From an uncultured Hyphomonadaceae bacterium (GTDB lineage Bacteria; Pseudomonadota; Alphaproteobacteria; Caulobacterales; Hyphomonadaceae): DNA of 64,000 nucleotides. The notes under the pieces were generated by a model. The model saw only the letters and a program-made list of their open reading frames with translations. It was not told the origin of the DNA and made no database searches. Each line of letters opens with the position of its first letter. The first letter of the stretch is position 1. The stretch spans positions 177,595-241,594 of the forward strand of contig CALKFG010000003.1 of NCBI GenBank assembly GCA_938084575.1, given 5' to 3'. This document shows positions 30,034-39,669 of this stretch, piece by piece. The position numbers and the translations under genes were made by a program.

Positions 30034-31866
30034 CTAGAGCTGGCTTTCATACCATGCCTCGACATCGTCCTTAACCATGTCGAATGGCCGTGGACCATCC
30101 CCCAGCAGAACCTCTTGAAATACGGGCTCACGATACGTGTCGCCAAGGATGGCTCTGGCCCTGACGCGCAGCGTCGTCAGCCGGCGTGCCCCCTCCAGCC
30201 GGGCGGCGTAATGGCCTGGCCGGGCTGCGATCATCGCGACTGCATCCCAGGCGAGGTCGGCGCTCAGCGCCGTTTCCCGCATCAGATAGTCGCGTGTTTC
30301 GTCGGCCGACCAATGCGCATGGTGCAGCCCGGTATCGGCGGCGGCCAGTCCGGCCTCAATCAGCTGCCAGTGCTGCCAGGCGAGGCGGTGTGGTCCGGCT
30401 TGCAGGCGCGCTGAGGCCTGAACATGGGCGTCAGATTGCCATCCAAGCTGAAAGCCGGGGAAGTTGAGCGCCAGCCTTATCCGAGCGGTCCCGGCCCGGC
30501 CCCTGATGGCGGTTGCGATACGCGTCGCAGGCGTCTGAAAGTCAGCTGACAGGAACAGAGCCTGAAGCCAGTCCGGCCACTTCGCGATTTGGGAGGAGCT
30601 GATGAGCAGACGGGCCGGGCGGGATTCGTCAGCCGCGTGTTGCTCGAACCTGACGCCTGTGAGGTCGACAGAATCTTCAGGCAACGCATTTTCTCGCGTC
30701 AGCGGGCTGGGATCAAACCCTCCAGCCGGATCGGGGGCGATCTCGGTAAAGGTGGTTTCAAGCCGGTAGGATAAGGTGTTCAACGCGGTTCCGGTCTGTG
30801 GACGGCCAATGTCCCCTGCGTCTGGAGCAAGGGCGTCGAGCGTCTTGAGCAAGGCCGTGCGTCGGTCCGCAGTCACGTCGAGGTGCAGGGCATGAAGGGC
30901 GCCGGTGGTGAACGGGCTGGATCCGATATGCCAGTCGAGAAATTTGCGAAAGGCGTCGCCGCTGCCGGGCAGCGTCCACAGACCCGTCGTCAGCGGAGCG
31001 GTCTGGCGCAGGGCGTCGATGTCATTTGCAACGCGAAGATAGGCCGGCCGCAGGGCGTCCCGGACGATGCCGCGGGCCGCTTCGGTCAGTGCTTGTCGAT
31101 CTTTGTCGGTGATGACCGGCACACCAGACATCAGATTGTCCAGATCTGCTGACAGGCCTTCCAGCGTTGGGGCGCCCGGCTGGAGCAGTCGGTCGAGGCG
31201 CTGATAGAGCTGGTCTAGAAGCAGCCGCGGCGGCACGATCCCGGTCTCGGCATCCGCGCGCAACCGCCGGCGGGTGTCGTCAATTGCCCCGGAAAGCTCG
31301 TCCAGTCGTCGGACAAACGCCTCGGCATCGGCAAGATTTTCAACTCTGTGTATTCGGCTTAGCAGGTCGGGACCCTCAATCCAGATTCCTGAGAACGGGT
31401 CAATCGCATAAGGCGCGACGCCGAGAGGCGAGAGACGTCCATATCCGATCGACTGGAGTTCAGTCAGCCGCAGATAGGCATCCGTAACGGTTCGAAGGTC
31501 GCGGGCCAGGAGATGGTCTTCTGGCAGGACAGGTCGGCGACCCAACTGATCGAGCAGGTCCAGACGCAACAATCGGGATCGTTCAAATCCTGCCTGCGAC
31601 ACATCGGAAAGGCGGGCATTCCCAGCTGGGGCGGCGAGGTCCGAAAAGCCCAGGCGGTCGGCGGAATCCGGAGCTAGAATCATCTCCGTGCGCAGGGTGT
31701 CGGTTAGGATGAAATCCGCCTGAGCCAGTGTTTTGTGGTCCAGTCTGGGTTCGTTTGGTGTCGGTGAACAGGCCGCTGCGATGATCCACATCGCGCCCAG
31801 AAGGACGGGTCGGAAGACCCCGAACCGCCACTGCTCTGTTTGCAACTGGTTCCGACCCGTCTGCAT
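30034..31866 (-). CDS. DUF885 family protein (putative secreted/lipoprotein)
   Basis: Long ORF with IIAAACSPTP lipobox-like N-terminus; FQLGWQSDAHVQ...AARLEGARRLTTLRVRARAILGDTYREPVFQEVLLGDGPRPFDMVKDDVEAWYESQL typical of DUF885 C-terminus. Confidence 0.75.
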   Translation of the reverse strand: MQTGRNQLQTEQWRFGVFRPVLLGAMWIIAAACSPTPNEPRLDHKTLAQADFILTDTLRTEMILAPDSADRLGFSDLAAPAGNARLSDVSQAGFERSRLLRLDLLDQLGRRPVLPEDHLLARDLRTVTDAYLRLTELQSIGYGRLSPLGVAPYAIDPFSGIWIEGPDLLSRIHRVENLADAEAFVRRLDELSGAIDDTRRRLRADAETGIVPPRLLLDQLYQRLDRLLQPGAPTLEGLSADLDNLMSGVPVITDKDRQALTEAARGIVRDALRPAYLRVANDIDALRQTAPLTTGLWTLPGSGDAFRKFLDWHIGSSPFTTGALHALHLDVTADRRTALLKTLDALAPDAGDIGRPQTGTALNTLSYRLETTFTEIAPDPAGGFDPSPLTRENALPEDSVDLTGVRFEQHAADESRPARLLISSSQIAKWPDWLQALFLSADFQTPATRIATAIRGRAGTARIRLALNFPGFQLGWQSDAHVQASARLQAGPHRLAWQHWQLIEAGLAAADTGLHHAHWSADETRDYLMRETALSADLAWDAVAMIAARPGHYAARLEGARRLTTLRVRARAILGDTYREPVFQEVLLGDGPRPFDMVKDDVEAWYESQL

Positions 31867-31941
31867 TAAGGCGCACCCTCCCTGTTGTCCGATACGGTCA
31901 TTTCAGATACACCCCGCCCGTCTCAACTGTGGGAGTAACCC

Positions 31942-32733
31942 GTGGAATCTTCATCGTCCAACCAAAACACCGCCCTGACCGGTAACGTCCTGTTCTACAA
32001 GAACCCTCAGCCGCTCTCTGCTGAGCAGCATGGGGGTCTGGGAATTAAAACAGTCGAACAGCCTTTTTCCTTCCTCCGGGAGGCGCATGCTATTCCTGTG
32101 ACCGTGTCTGAGTTCGGCCTGCTTGGTGCCAGCTACCCGGTGATTTTTGTTGGTGAGGATCGGTCGCCGGTGGCCGTTATGGGGATCCGGCAAAGTGAAA
32201 ACCTGTTCATCAATGATCAGGGCATGGTGGACCCGGACTTCTACACGCCTGCTTTTGCCCGGCGTTATCCTTTTGTATTTGCAAATGACGGGGCAGGCGA
32301 ACGGCTGCTCTTGTGTGTCGACCGTGATGCTGACATCGTCACCAATCAACCGGAAGTCCCGTTTTTTGAAAACGGTGAGCCGACCGATTACACCAACAAT
32401 GCCATTGAATTCTGCAAGGAGTTCGAACGGCAGCGGCGGTTGACGATAGATTTCGTCGGGACCCTTCAGAAACTGGACCTGTTCACGCAAAAGACGGTGA
32501 CGTTTCAGGGGCGCGATCAAAGTGGTAATGAAGTGGGTGAGCTTCAAAAAATCGCTGACTATTGGGCCGTGGATGAAGAAAAGTTCAACGCGCTGAACGA
32601 CGAGCAGTTTCTTGAATTGCGTAAGAGCGGTGCCATTAGCGGGATTTACGCGCATCTGGTGTCGCTGTTGAATTGGAATCGCGTTATTCAGAGAGCGGTC
32701 CGGGTTCAGCAAGAGACCGCGGCATCCAGCTAG
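31942..32733 (+). CDS. SapC family protein
   Basis: VTVSEFGLLGASYPVIFV; RRYPFVFA; LLCVDRDADIV; SHL-like C-terminus with AHLVSLLNWNRVI. Confidence 0.88.
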   Translation: MESSSSNQNTALTGNVLFYKNPQPLSAEQHGGLGIKTVEQPFSFLREAHAIPVTVSEFGLLGASYPVIFVGEDRSPVAVMGIRQSENLFINDQGMVDPDFYTPAFARRYPFVFANDGAGERLLLCVDRDADIVTNQPEVPFFENGEPTDYTNNAIEFCKEFERQRRLTIDFVGTLQKLDLFTQKTVTFQGRDQSGNEVGELQKIADYWAVDEEKFNALNDEQFLELRKSGAISGIYAHLVSLLNWNRVIQRAVRVQQETAASS

Positions 32734-32760
32734 ACCTTTTGACCCCGAGTTTTTCATTTA

Positions 32761-32792
32761 GCGGGCGTCTCAAAAGGACGCCCGCTTTTTTT
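32761..32792 (+). terminator. Strong intrinsic terminator after sapC-like gene
   Basis: GCGGGCGTC-TCAAAAG-GACGCCCGC followed by 7 T. Confidence 0.92.
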
Positions 32793-32805
32793 GCCCGGTC
32801 GGCAG

Positions 32806-35121
32806 ATGGACTTCGGGTCCGGAGGCGACGGCACACAGAAACTCAGAGGTAAATTAATTTTGACCTTGATTTTACGCCCTCTGCTCCTTTGGCTGGGACT
32901 GTTGCTGTTGGCCATGCCGGGCATGGCACAGTTGACCGATGCCGGCCGCGCAAAGGTCGGCTTGATTTCCGAGCGCGCTGTCGGAGTGCCGGGCGAAACG
33001 GTTTGGCTTGGCCTGTCCTTCGACATGGATCCAGGCTGGCATATCTATTGGCGAAATCCCGGGGATGCCGGGATCGCCCCAAAGCTAACCTGGACCGACG
33101 ACAGCGATATTCGGGCCAGCCAGGTGGGTGTTTTAAGCTGGCCGATGCCTGAGCTTCTGCCGATCGTCGACGGCGAAATCATGGATTATGGGTATTCTGG
33201 AAACGTGGTTTTGCCCTTTGAGGTGACGCTGCCGGACCAGGCTCAGAATGTTGTTCTGGCCGCGGCGGTTGCGGACTATTTGATTTGTGAAAATGTCTGC
33301 ATTCCTGAGCGCGCCAGAGTCGAGATCAAGCTCAACCTCGGTACATTTCCGGAACCGGATCGGTCCGGTGCGAGGCGGATCAGTGAAGCACTGGCACAGG
33401 TGCCTCAGAGGGTTGAGGGGCCGGCTCATCTTACGGCAGATGGGCCCTATTGGGTTCTTTCTGTTGTCTCCACAAGGCTTGCCGGGGCGGTTGGGGACCC
33501 CGTTCGCCTGTTTCCCTTTGGTCATGATATTGTTCATGCCGCTGGCCAGCCCAGTGAGCGCGGTCCAGAAGGCCTGCGGCTCCGTCTGACGCCGGCCGGG
33601 AACGCGGATCCCCTGCCGGAGCGCTTTCAGGGCGTTCTGCGCGTCGGGGATGAAGCCGTCGAGATCAATGCCGTTCCGGGCCCAATTTTGCCGAAGACAG
33701 ACGGCCTGAGCCAGCCGGCCAATGGGACTGAAACGGGCATCCTCGGCCTGATTTTTCTGGCCTTGCTCGGGGGGCTGATCCTCAACCTTATGCCCTGTGT
33801 GCTTCCGGTCTTGTCGATCAAGGCGATCGGGTTTGTCCATGCGGCTGCGGGCGGGCGGACGGCCGATGCGCGCGCCCATGGCCTGTGGTACACGGCGGGG
33901 GTTCTGGTGGCCTTCCTGGTCCTCGCAGCCGCCGTGATCGCCGTCCGAAGTGTGACCGGCATCGCGATTTGGGGATTTTGGTTTCAGGATCCACGTATTG
34001 TCACCGCTCTTATTCTGTTGGTGTATCTGATCGGCCTCTGGTTGCTCGGATTGATCGAAATGGGCGCATCCGTACAGGGGCTTGGCAGTGGCCTTGCTGG
34101 GCGGCAGGGCAGGGTGGGGGCATTCTTCACTGGCGGGCTGGCCGCCGTGGTTGGCGCGCCATGCACGGGCCCTTTCCTTGGGGCTGCACTGGGGTCGGTG
34201 ATGATCCAGCCGTCACAGAATGTAATCATGGTCCTGCTGGCGATGGGTGTGGGCATGACTTTGCCCATGCTTGCGCTGAGTTTTCTGCCAGGGTTGCAGA
34301 AACGGCTGCCACGGCCAGGGCCCTGGATGGAAACCCTGAAGCAGGTCTTTGCTTTTCCAATGTTTCTTACCGCGGCCTGGCTGCTTTCGGTTCTTGGCGC
34401 TCTCTCGGGCTACAGGAGTGTCGCTTTTGTTGCCGCGGGAGCCGCTCTGATTGGGTTTGGCCTGTGGGCCTGGCGCATGTCTGATCGGGGGGCAAAGGCC
34501 ATACTTCTTTCCGTTGCCAGCCTGACCAGCATTGTGCCGGTCTTCATGCTCTTGTCGATCACGACCCTTGAAAGCGGTTTGATGGCCTTATCAGGGGCGG
34601 TGGTCCTGGTCGGTCTGATCATTCTGATCAGCCGCAGCCCTGATCGCGTCGCACGCCGTTGCGCTAGAGCCCTCGCAGTCGTGGCAATTGTGGGGGGAGT
34701 ATTATGGCCATTGGTTCAGGCAAATCGGGTGGCGGCGCCCGCGGATAGCGCCGGCCAGTACAGCGCCTCTTATCCAACGGAGGCGTGGTCGCCCGAGCGG
34801 GTTGATACACTTCTGGCGCAGGGCCGGCCGGTTTTTGTCGACTTTACGGCGGAATGGTGTGCCACGTGCCAGGCGAACAAGATCCAGACGCTGTCATCGC
34901 TGAAAGTTGGCCGTGCATTCGAGCGGGCGGGAGTCGTGTTTCTGGTCGCAGACTATACACGCTTCGATGCAGATATTGCCGCCGCTCTGGTCGAACATGG
35001 CCGCGCCGGTGTGCCAATGTATTTATGGTATGCGGCGGGTGCGCGCCAGCCTGTGGTTTTGCCGGAAATCCTGTCAGTTGGACTGGTCACAGGCCTCGTT
35101 GAAGGGGATCCAAAGACATGA
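32806..35121 (+). CDS. Thiol:disulfide interchange protein, DsbD/ScsB-like
   Basis: DsbD-N region (WHIYWRNPGDAGIAPKLTW), membrane domain with LMPCVLPVLSIK and GAPCTGPFLGAALG, C-terminal thioredoxin-like FVDFTAEWCATCQANK. Confidence 0.93.
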   Translation: MDFGSGGDGTQKLRGKLILTLILRPLLLWLGLLLLAMPGMAQLTDAGRAKVGLISERAVGVPGETVWLGLSFDMDPGWHIYWRNPGDAGIAPKLTWTDDSDIRASQVGVLSWPMPELLPIVDGEIMDYGYSGNVVLPFEVTLPDQAQNVVLAAAVADYLICENVCIPERARVEIKLNLGTFPEPDRSGARRISEALAQVPQRVEGPAHLTADGPYWVLSVVSTRLAGAVGDPVRLFPFGHDIVHAAGQPSERGPEGLRLRLTPAGNADPLPERFQGVLRVGDEAVEINAVPGPILPKTDGLSQPANGTETGILGLIFLALLGGLILNLMPCVLPVLSIKAIGFVHAAAGGRTADARAHGLWYTAGVLVAFLVLAAAVIAVRSVTGIAIWGFWFQDPRIVTALILLVYLIGLWLLGLIEMGASVQGLGSGLAGRQGRVGAFFTGGLAAVVGAPCTGPFLGAALGSVMIQPSQNVIMVLLAMGVGMTLPMLALSFLPGLQKRLPRPGPWMETLKQVFAFPMFLTAAWLLSVLGALSGYRSVAFVAAGAALIGFGLWAWRMSDRGAKAILLSVASLTSIVPVFMLLSITTLESGLMALSGAVVLVGLIILISRSPDRVARRCARALAVVAIVGGVLWPLVQANRVAAPADSAGQYSASYPTEAWSPERVDTLLAQGRPVFVDFTAEWCATCQANKIQTLSSLKVGRAFERAGVVFLVADYTRFDADIAAALVEHGRAGVPMYLWYAAGARQPVVLPEILSVGLVTGLVEGDPKT

Positions 35122-35270
35122 AGACACCTGTGATTACGCGTCAGGGGCTGGGGCTGGTTGTTGGTATGGTGGCGGCAATCGCATTGACCGCTGCAGCCCT
35201 CATCAGTTTTTCTGCCGGCGACGGTTTCGAAATCCGGCCCGACTCGGGCGAGGTCCGAGAGGCTGGTTGA
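35118..35270 (+). CDS. 50-aa single-TM microprotein, ATGA-coupled to the dsbD-like gene
   Basis: Translated by hand: MKTPVITRQGLGLVVGMVAAIALTAAALISFSAGDGFEIRPDSGEVREAG*; below the ORF-track length cutoff. Confidence 0.55.
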   Translation: MKTPVITRQGLGLVVGMVAAIALTAAALISFSAGDGFEIRPDSGEVREAG

Positions 35271-35286
35271 CAGGCTCTTCCCGGGT

Positions 35287-36807
35287 CTATTGATCCCGCA
35301 GATGCCAGATGGGGGTTCGTATGAGCACCCAGACGATTAGCATGACCATTCCGATCGCGGGGACCAGAGCGATGCGGTAAGGACCAAAGGCGTCCACAAG
35401 TCCCCCCATCAGGGCGGCGCCAATGGGGGCCCCCGCCATGAAGCCCAGTTGGTAGATCGACAGGACCCTTGCAATCTGGTCTTTGGGAGCCGCGTCCTGG
35501 ACAATTGACCGGCTCATCGCGATCGATATGCCGGCTGACAGGCCCCATCCAAACACGATCATAAGGAAGCCCCAGTGCGGGATTTGTGTGACCATGGGCA
35601 GTATGGCGAGCGATCCCAGCAATTGGGCCAGCAGGAGAAGGCGTCCGGGCCGGTTGATCGTCTTGATAAGGGACAGAGCTGCCGAGGATACAAAGGCGCC
35701 CATCCAGAAGGTGACGAACATGTCCCTTATGCCATCACTCGACAGGCCGTACACATCGCGGTTGATAATGGGCAGGACCACCAGAAAGGCGCCGATAACA
35801 AAAACGCCGACGCCGAACATCAGGACGGTCATGGCCCAAAGCTTGGCATCCGCGGCAACAACCTTGAACCCCTCCGCAATGTCGCCAAAAGCGGCGCCTA
35901 TGCCGCTTCGACCGGTTTTGACCTTTCGCCCGCGTGCAAGGAACAAAGCCATGATGGCGCCAGATCCGACGATCACGCCCTGCAGTGCGACCAGAATCCA
36001 GCTCTCGATCGGGCCGATGCCGATGCCGCCCAGCCAAGCCGGCAGGCGGGTAAGCTTGTCGGCATATCCTCCGAGAATGAGTCCTGTGATCTGAGCCGCA
36101 AACTGGACGAGAATGGCAAAGGCCACGCCTTTCTGTAGCGACACTCCAGAGCCAACCCGTCCCCTGCGTTCGACGACTTCATTCAGGATGGAATCGCGGG
36201 CCGGCATCATGAAGGCGCCCACCGTGCCGAGTGAAAGACCGTAGAGGAGCATGATGGTATAGCTGAGATTGTTCGTCGCGATGGCGATCGCAAGCCCGAA
36301 CCCTGGCACTGCAGCGGCTAGGTGCAGGAAGATCAGGAGGGGCTTCCCGGAGGCACGTTCTGCGACAACGCCACCGATCAGCAAAAAGATCACCGATGGA
36401 CCTGACAGGGCCAGATTGGCGAGTCCGAGTTCGGTTCCGTCAAGTCCGAGTGTATTGGTGATGAGGTGAGGGAAGAGGACCATTTGAAGCCCAAAGGCGA
36501 CAAACCATGTGGCTTGTACGGACAGATAGGCAGGCAGCTCCACCTGGACCCCTCGTCGTGTCCGGATTGCGAGGAGCGATTGCGCACTTTCGAGTACGCT
36601 GGCGCCCGCCTTCACGGCAGAGGCCATGCCACTCATGGGCGAACGGGCATTCCCCAGAGTGTCGATGTCTTCGACCGGTGTCGCCTCTTCCGGCTTGTCC
36701 GTCATCCCGTCAGTGCCTCCTGATCGCAAGGTTCTCAACCAAAGACAGCGAAAATGCAAAGCGGGTTCTGTCAAAAAGGGCTCGGTGTTGACCGGCAATT
36801 GGTTCAT
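35287..36807 (-). CDS. Major facilitator superfamily transporter
   Basis: ~12 hydrophobic segments; RDSILNEVVERRGRVGSGVSLQKGVAF; start uncertain. Confidence 0.85.
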   Translation of the reverse strand: MNQLPVNTEPFLTEPALHFRCLWLRTLRSGGTDGMTDKPEEATPVEDIDTLGNARSPMSGMASAVKAGASVLESAQSLLAIRTRRGVQVELPAYLSVQATWFVAFGLQMVLFPHLITNTLGLDGTELGLANLALSGPSVIFLLIGGVVAERASGKPLLIFLHLAAAVPGFGLAIAIATNNLSYTIMLLYGLSLGTVGAFMMPARDSILNEVVERRGRVGSGVSLQKGVAFAILVQFAAQITGLILGGYADKLTRLPAWLGGIGIGPIESWILVALQGVIVGSGAIMALFLARGRKVKTGRSGIGAAFGDIAEGFKVVAADAKLWAMTVLMFGVGVFVIGAFLVVLPIINRDVYGLSSDGIRDMFVTFWMGAFVSSAALSLIKTINRPGRLLLLAQLLGSLAILPMVTQIPHWGFLMIVFGWGLSAGISIAMSRSIVQDAAPKDQIARVLSIYQLGFMAGAPIGAALMGGLVDAFGPYRIALVPAIGMVMLIVWVLIRTPIWHLRDQ

Positions 36808-36842
36808 GTTGATCGAAGGGTTTGTCGGGATATGAAAGAAAG

Positions 36843-37313
36843 ATGATGGTCGGCATCAGGGGTTTTGGCAGCTGGGTCCTCGCCTTGTTTCTTGCCTTCA
36901 TGTTTTTGCAGGCCACCCTGCATCCGTTGCCGAACCCGCCCGAGGGCATGGTCCAACTGCATGATGCGGCCGGTGTGAACATCATTTTTGCAACTCTGGC
37001 TGAACGGACCGGGCTGGATTGGATTGAGCCGCAGGGGCGATACAGCATTGCCGGTCTGGAATTGGCGGCTGTGTTTTTGCTGATTGTCCCCCGATTAAGG
37101 CGTTGGGGTGCTTTGCTGTCCTCTTTCATCATGGCGGGGGCTGTCAGCCTTCATCTGGTTCCCGGTTTGCTTGGACGTGAGCTTCCGCGGTCGTTGAAGG
37201 CTGGTGAAGGGGCGACGGATGGGGGAGCGCTTTTTGCATTGGCCATCGCTATGCTGACAGCGAGCCTGCTGCTGTATCTGATGCATCCGAGGACACGTCT
37301 TGCGGCCAGATAG
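36843..37313 (+). CDS. Small integral membrane protein, DoxX-like
   Basis: Four hydrophobic helices; GIAGLELAAVFLLIVPRLRRWGALLSSFIMAGAVSLHL pattern. Confidence 0.6.
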   Translation: MMVGIRGFGSWVLALFLAFMFLQATLHPLPNPPEGMVQLHDAAGVNIIFATLAERTGLDWIEPQGRYSIAGLELAAVFLLIVPRLRRWGALLSSFIMAGAVSLHLVPGLLGRELPRSLKAGEGATDGGALFALAIAMLTASLLLYLMHPRTRLAAR

Positions 37314-37418
37314 GGTGGGACAATTTGCCAGGACACTTATCAGCGTGATTGAGCCATTTTTTTGCCAATTCCCGGTTCCGGGTCTGGCCAAAGCGGGCAA
37401 TGGGCTTTAATTCCCGCG

Positions 37419-37943
37419 ATGACGGGTCAGCTTTGGCCGAAGCAGGATCGACCAAAAGTGCTGAATTTCTTCGGGTTAATTGTGGTGTTGTCGGGCCTCT
37501 GGCTTGGCCTTTCCGGGCACTATCAGCCATTGATCATGTGGCTCGGCGGTCTTTCGGTGCTGCTGTCGGCTTTCTTGGCCGTGCGGCTCGAGACGCTGGA
37601 CAGAGAGTCGGCCCCCTTTTTCGGATTGCCGGGGATATTGACCTACTGGGTTTGGCTGATGATCGAAATCGTGAAGGCGAACTGGATCGTGATCAAGGCA
37701 TGCTTGCGGGCCGAGCTGGATATCAACCCCGCCCTTGTCAAGGTGAAAACCAGCTGTGAGAGCGATCTCGCGCGCACCACATTTGCCAATTCGATAACGC
37801 TGACCCCCGGCACTGTGAGCGTGACGCTGGAGGGAGATAAAATCCTGGTGCATGCCTTGTACGAGGAAGAGGCCCAGCCGGAAGTCTTCGCCGAAATGGA
37901 TCGCCGTTCCAAACGGGCTGTGGACAGCCGGGTGACGGCATGA
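37419..37943 (+). CDS. mrpE: Mrp-type cation/proton antiporter subunit E
   Basis: FGLPGILTYWVWLMIEIVKANWIVIKACLRAELDINPALVKVKT; ANSITLTPGTVSVTLEGDKILVHAL. Confidence 0.93.
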   Translation: MTGQLWPKQDRPKVLNFFGLIVVLSGLWLGLSGHYQPLIMWLGGLSVLLSAFLAVRLETLDRESAPFFGLPGILTYWVWLMIEIVKANWIVIKACLRAELDINPALVKVKTSCESDLARTTFANSITLTPGTVSVTLEGDKILVHALYEEEAQPEVFAEMDRRSKRAVDSRVTA

Positions 37944-38227
37944 TCGGCGCGGCGGCCCTCGCCTTGGTGGTGGCGATTGTCCTGATGCTGGTTCGGGCCC
38001 TGAGCGGCCCGACCCTTTATGACCGGGTGCTGGCGGTGAATTCGATCGGGACAAAGATTGTTTTGCTGCTTGGCGTGCTTGGCTTTCTGATGGACAGGCC
38101 AGATTTCCTGGACATCTCGCTCCTCTACGCCCTGATCAATTTTGTCGCCACTGTCGCTGTGTTGAAGTTCTTTCGTTACCGGTCTTTCCAGGTGCCTTTG
38201 CGCCGCCGGACAGGAGGGCGCCGGTGA
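37940..38227 (+). CDS. mrpF: Mrp-type antiporter subunit F
   Basis: RALSGPTLYDRVLAVNSIGTKIVLLLGVLG; LDISLLYALINFVATVAVLKFF. Confidence 0.92.
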   Translation: MIGAAALALVVAIVLMLVRALSGPTLYDRVLAVNSIGTKIVLLLGVLGFLMDRPDFLDISLLYALINFVATVAVLKFFRYRSFQVPLRRRTGGRR

Positions 38228-38595
38228 TGAGTGCGACTGTGTCCTTCCTGCTCGACATCAAACCTGTTCTGGGTGCCTTTTTGTGTCTGGCCGGGGCAAT
38301 TCTGGCGGTTGTCGGCACGGTTGGAGTTTTGCGGTTTCCTGATTTCTACACCCGCTTGCATGCGGCCAGTGTGACTGACACATCAGCACTCACCCTTGCT
38401 ATTCTCGGTATGGCGCTGATGTCGCCGTCCTGGCTTGTCGTTTTCAAGCTGGCGGCAATCTGGGCGTTCTTCTTTCTGACTGGGCCGACATCAAGCCATG
38501 CGGTTGCGAATGCGGCCCACACGGCCGGGCTCCAGCCGCTTATCGGGGCGCAGGCGCGGAGCGGACGGGGGGGACGTGATCATGACGGGGAATGA
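38224..38595 (+). CDS. mrpG: Mrp-type antiporter subunit G
   Basis: FLCLAGAILAVVGTVGVLRFPDFYTRLHAASVTDT; LTGPTSSHAVANAAHTAG. Confidence 0.93.
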   Translation: MMSATVSFLLDIKPVLGAFLCLAGAILAVVGTVGVLRFPDFYTRLHAASVTDTSALTLAILGMALMSPSWLVVFKLAAIWAFFFLTGPTSSHAVANAAHTAGLQPLIGAQARSGRGGRDHDGE

Positions 38596-39226
38596 GGGCG
38601 CCGACCACGCGGTCGCGCTGCTAAATATAGGTCTTCTGAGTATTCTTTTTATTGTCGCTGTTGCAATGGCGCGGTTGCGGAGCCTGTTCGCGATCGTGAT
38701 GCTTTCCGGCATCTATTCGCTTGTTTCCGCGACCTGGTTTGTTGCGCTTGATGCCGTCGATGTGGCCTTTACCGAGGCCTCGGTTGGGGCCGGAATTTCC
38801 ACCGCCCTGTTTCTGGCGGCAATGGTGCTGACGTCGCGGACGGCCAAACCTGAAAAGGGCGCGACCAAAATTGTGCCATTACTGGTTGTGATCGCGACCG
38901 GTGCGGTCCTGGTTTATGCCACCATCGACCTTCCGGGGTTCGGAGATCCCGGGTCGCCGGCCAACAGCCATATCGGTGTCGAATATCTTGCACGAACCAA
39001 GGCTGAAATCGGTATTCCGAATGTGGTAACGGCCGTTCTGGCGAGCTATCGCGGATTTGACACCCTGGGCGAGGTCGGCGTGGTCTTTGCCGCCGGTCTG
39101 GCGGTCACTTTGCTATTGGGCTTCGGAGAACGCGCTCTGGGCAGTTCGCGGTCTCAAGCAGCCGGACGACCGCGTCCGAAGGAAGTTTCGGGACTGGACG
39201 GGAAGGATGGGCAAAGCGATGACTGA
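38582..39226 (+). CDS. MrpA C-terminal/DUF4040-like subunit (MbhD+MbhE-like fusion)
   Basis: SLFAIVMLSGIYSLVSATWFVALDAVDVAFTEASVGAGISTALFL (DUF4040) plus FDTLGEVGVVFAAGLAVTLLLG. Confidence 0.85.
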   Translation: MTGNEGADHAVALLNIGLLSILFIVAVAMARLRSLFAIVMLSGIYSLVSATWFVALDAVDVAFTEASVGAGISTALFLAAMVLTSRTAKPEKGATKIVPLLVVIATGAVLVYATIDLPGFGDPGSPANSHIGVEYLARTKAEIGIPNVVTAVLASYRGFDTLGEVGVVFAAGLAVTLLLGFGERALGSSRSQAAGRPRPKEVSGLDGKDGQSDD

Positions 39227-39668
39227 TCACCATGTGATCCTCCGCATCGTTGCCAAAGTGCTGATCCCCTTTATCGCGCTTTACGGCTTCTATGTTCAGT
39301 TTCATGGCGAATACAGCCCGGGCGGGGGTTTTCAGGCCGGTGTTATTCTGGCGGTGACGCTGATCCTGTACTCATTGATTTTCGGCATCGCACCGACAAT
39401 GCGGGCCGTTACACCTGTATTTGCCCGGGGCGTAGCGGCTTTTGGGTTTTTGCTCTACGCGGCTGTCGGCATCGCAGCCCTCATCGGGGGAGGTAATTTC
39501 CTCGATTATGATGCCCTTGTGGACGAGCCTGAGGGCGGACATCTGGGCCAACATCTCGGCATCATCGTGATAGAGATTGGCGTTCTGATGGCGGTCGCCG
39601 GGTCCATGACAGCCATATTCTATGCCTTTGCGGGACGCGTCAGCGAGATCCGGGACGAGGACTGGTAA
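39219..39668 (+). CDS. mrpB: Mrp-type antiporter subunit B
   Basis: ILRIVAKVLIPFIALYGFYVQFHGEYSPGGGFQAGVILA; GVLMAVAGSMTAIFYAF. Confidence 0.92.
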   Translation: MTDHHVILRIVAKVLIPFIALYGFYVQFHGEYSPGGGFQAGVILAVTLILYSLIFGIAPTMRAVTPVFARGVAAFGFLLYAAVGIAALIGGGNFLDYDALVDEPEGGHLGQHLGIIVIEIGVLMAVAGSMTAIFYAFAGRVSEIRDEDW

Positions 39669-39669
39669 G

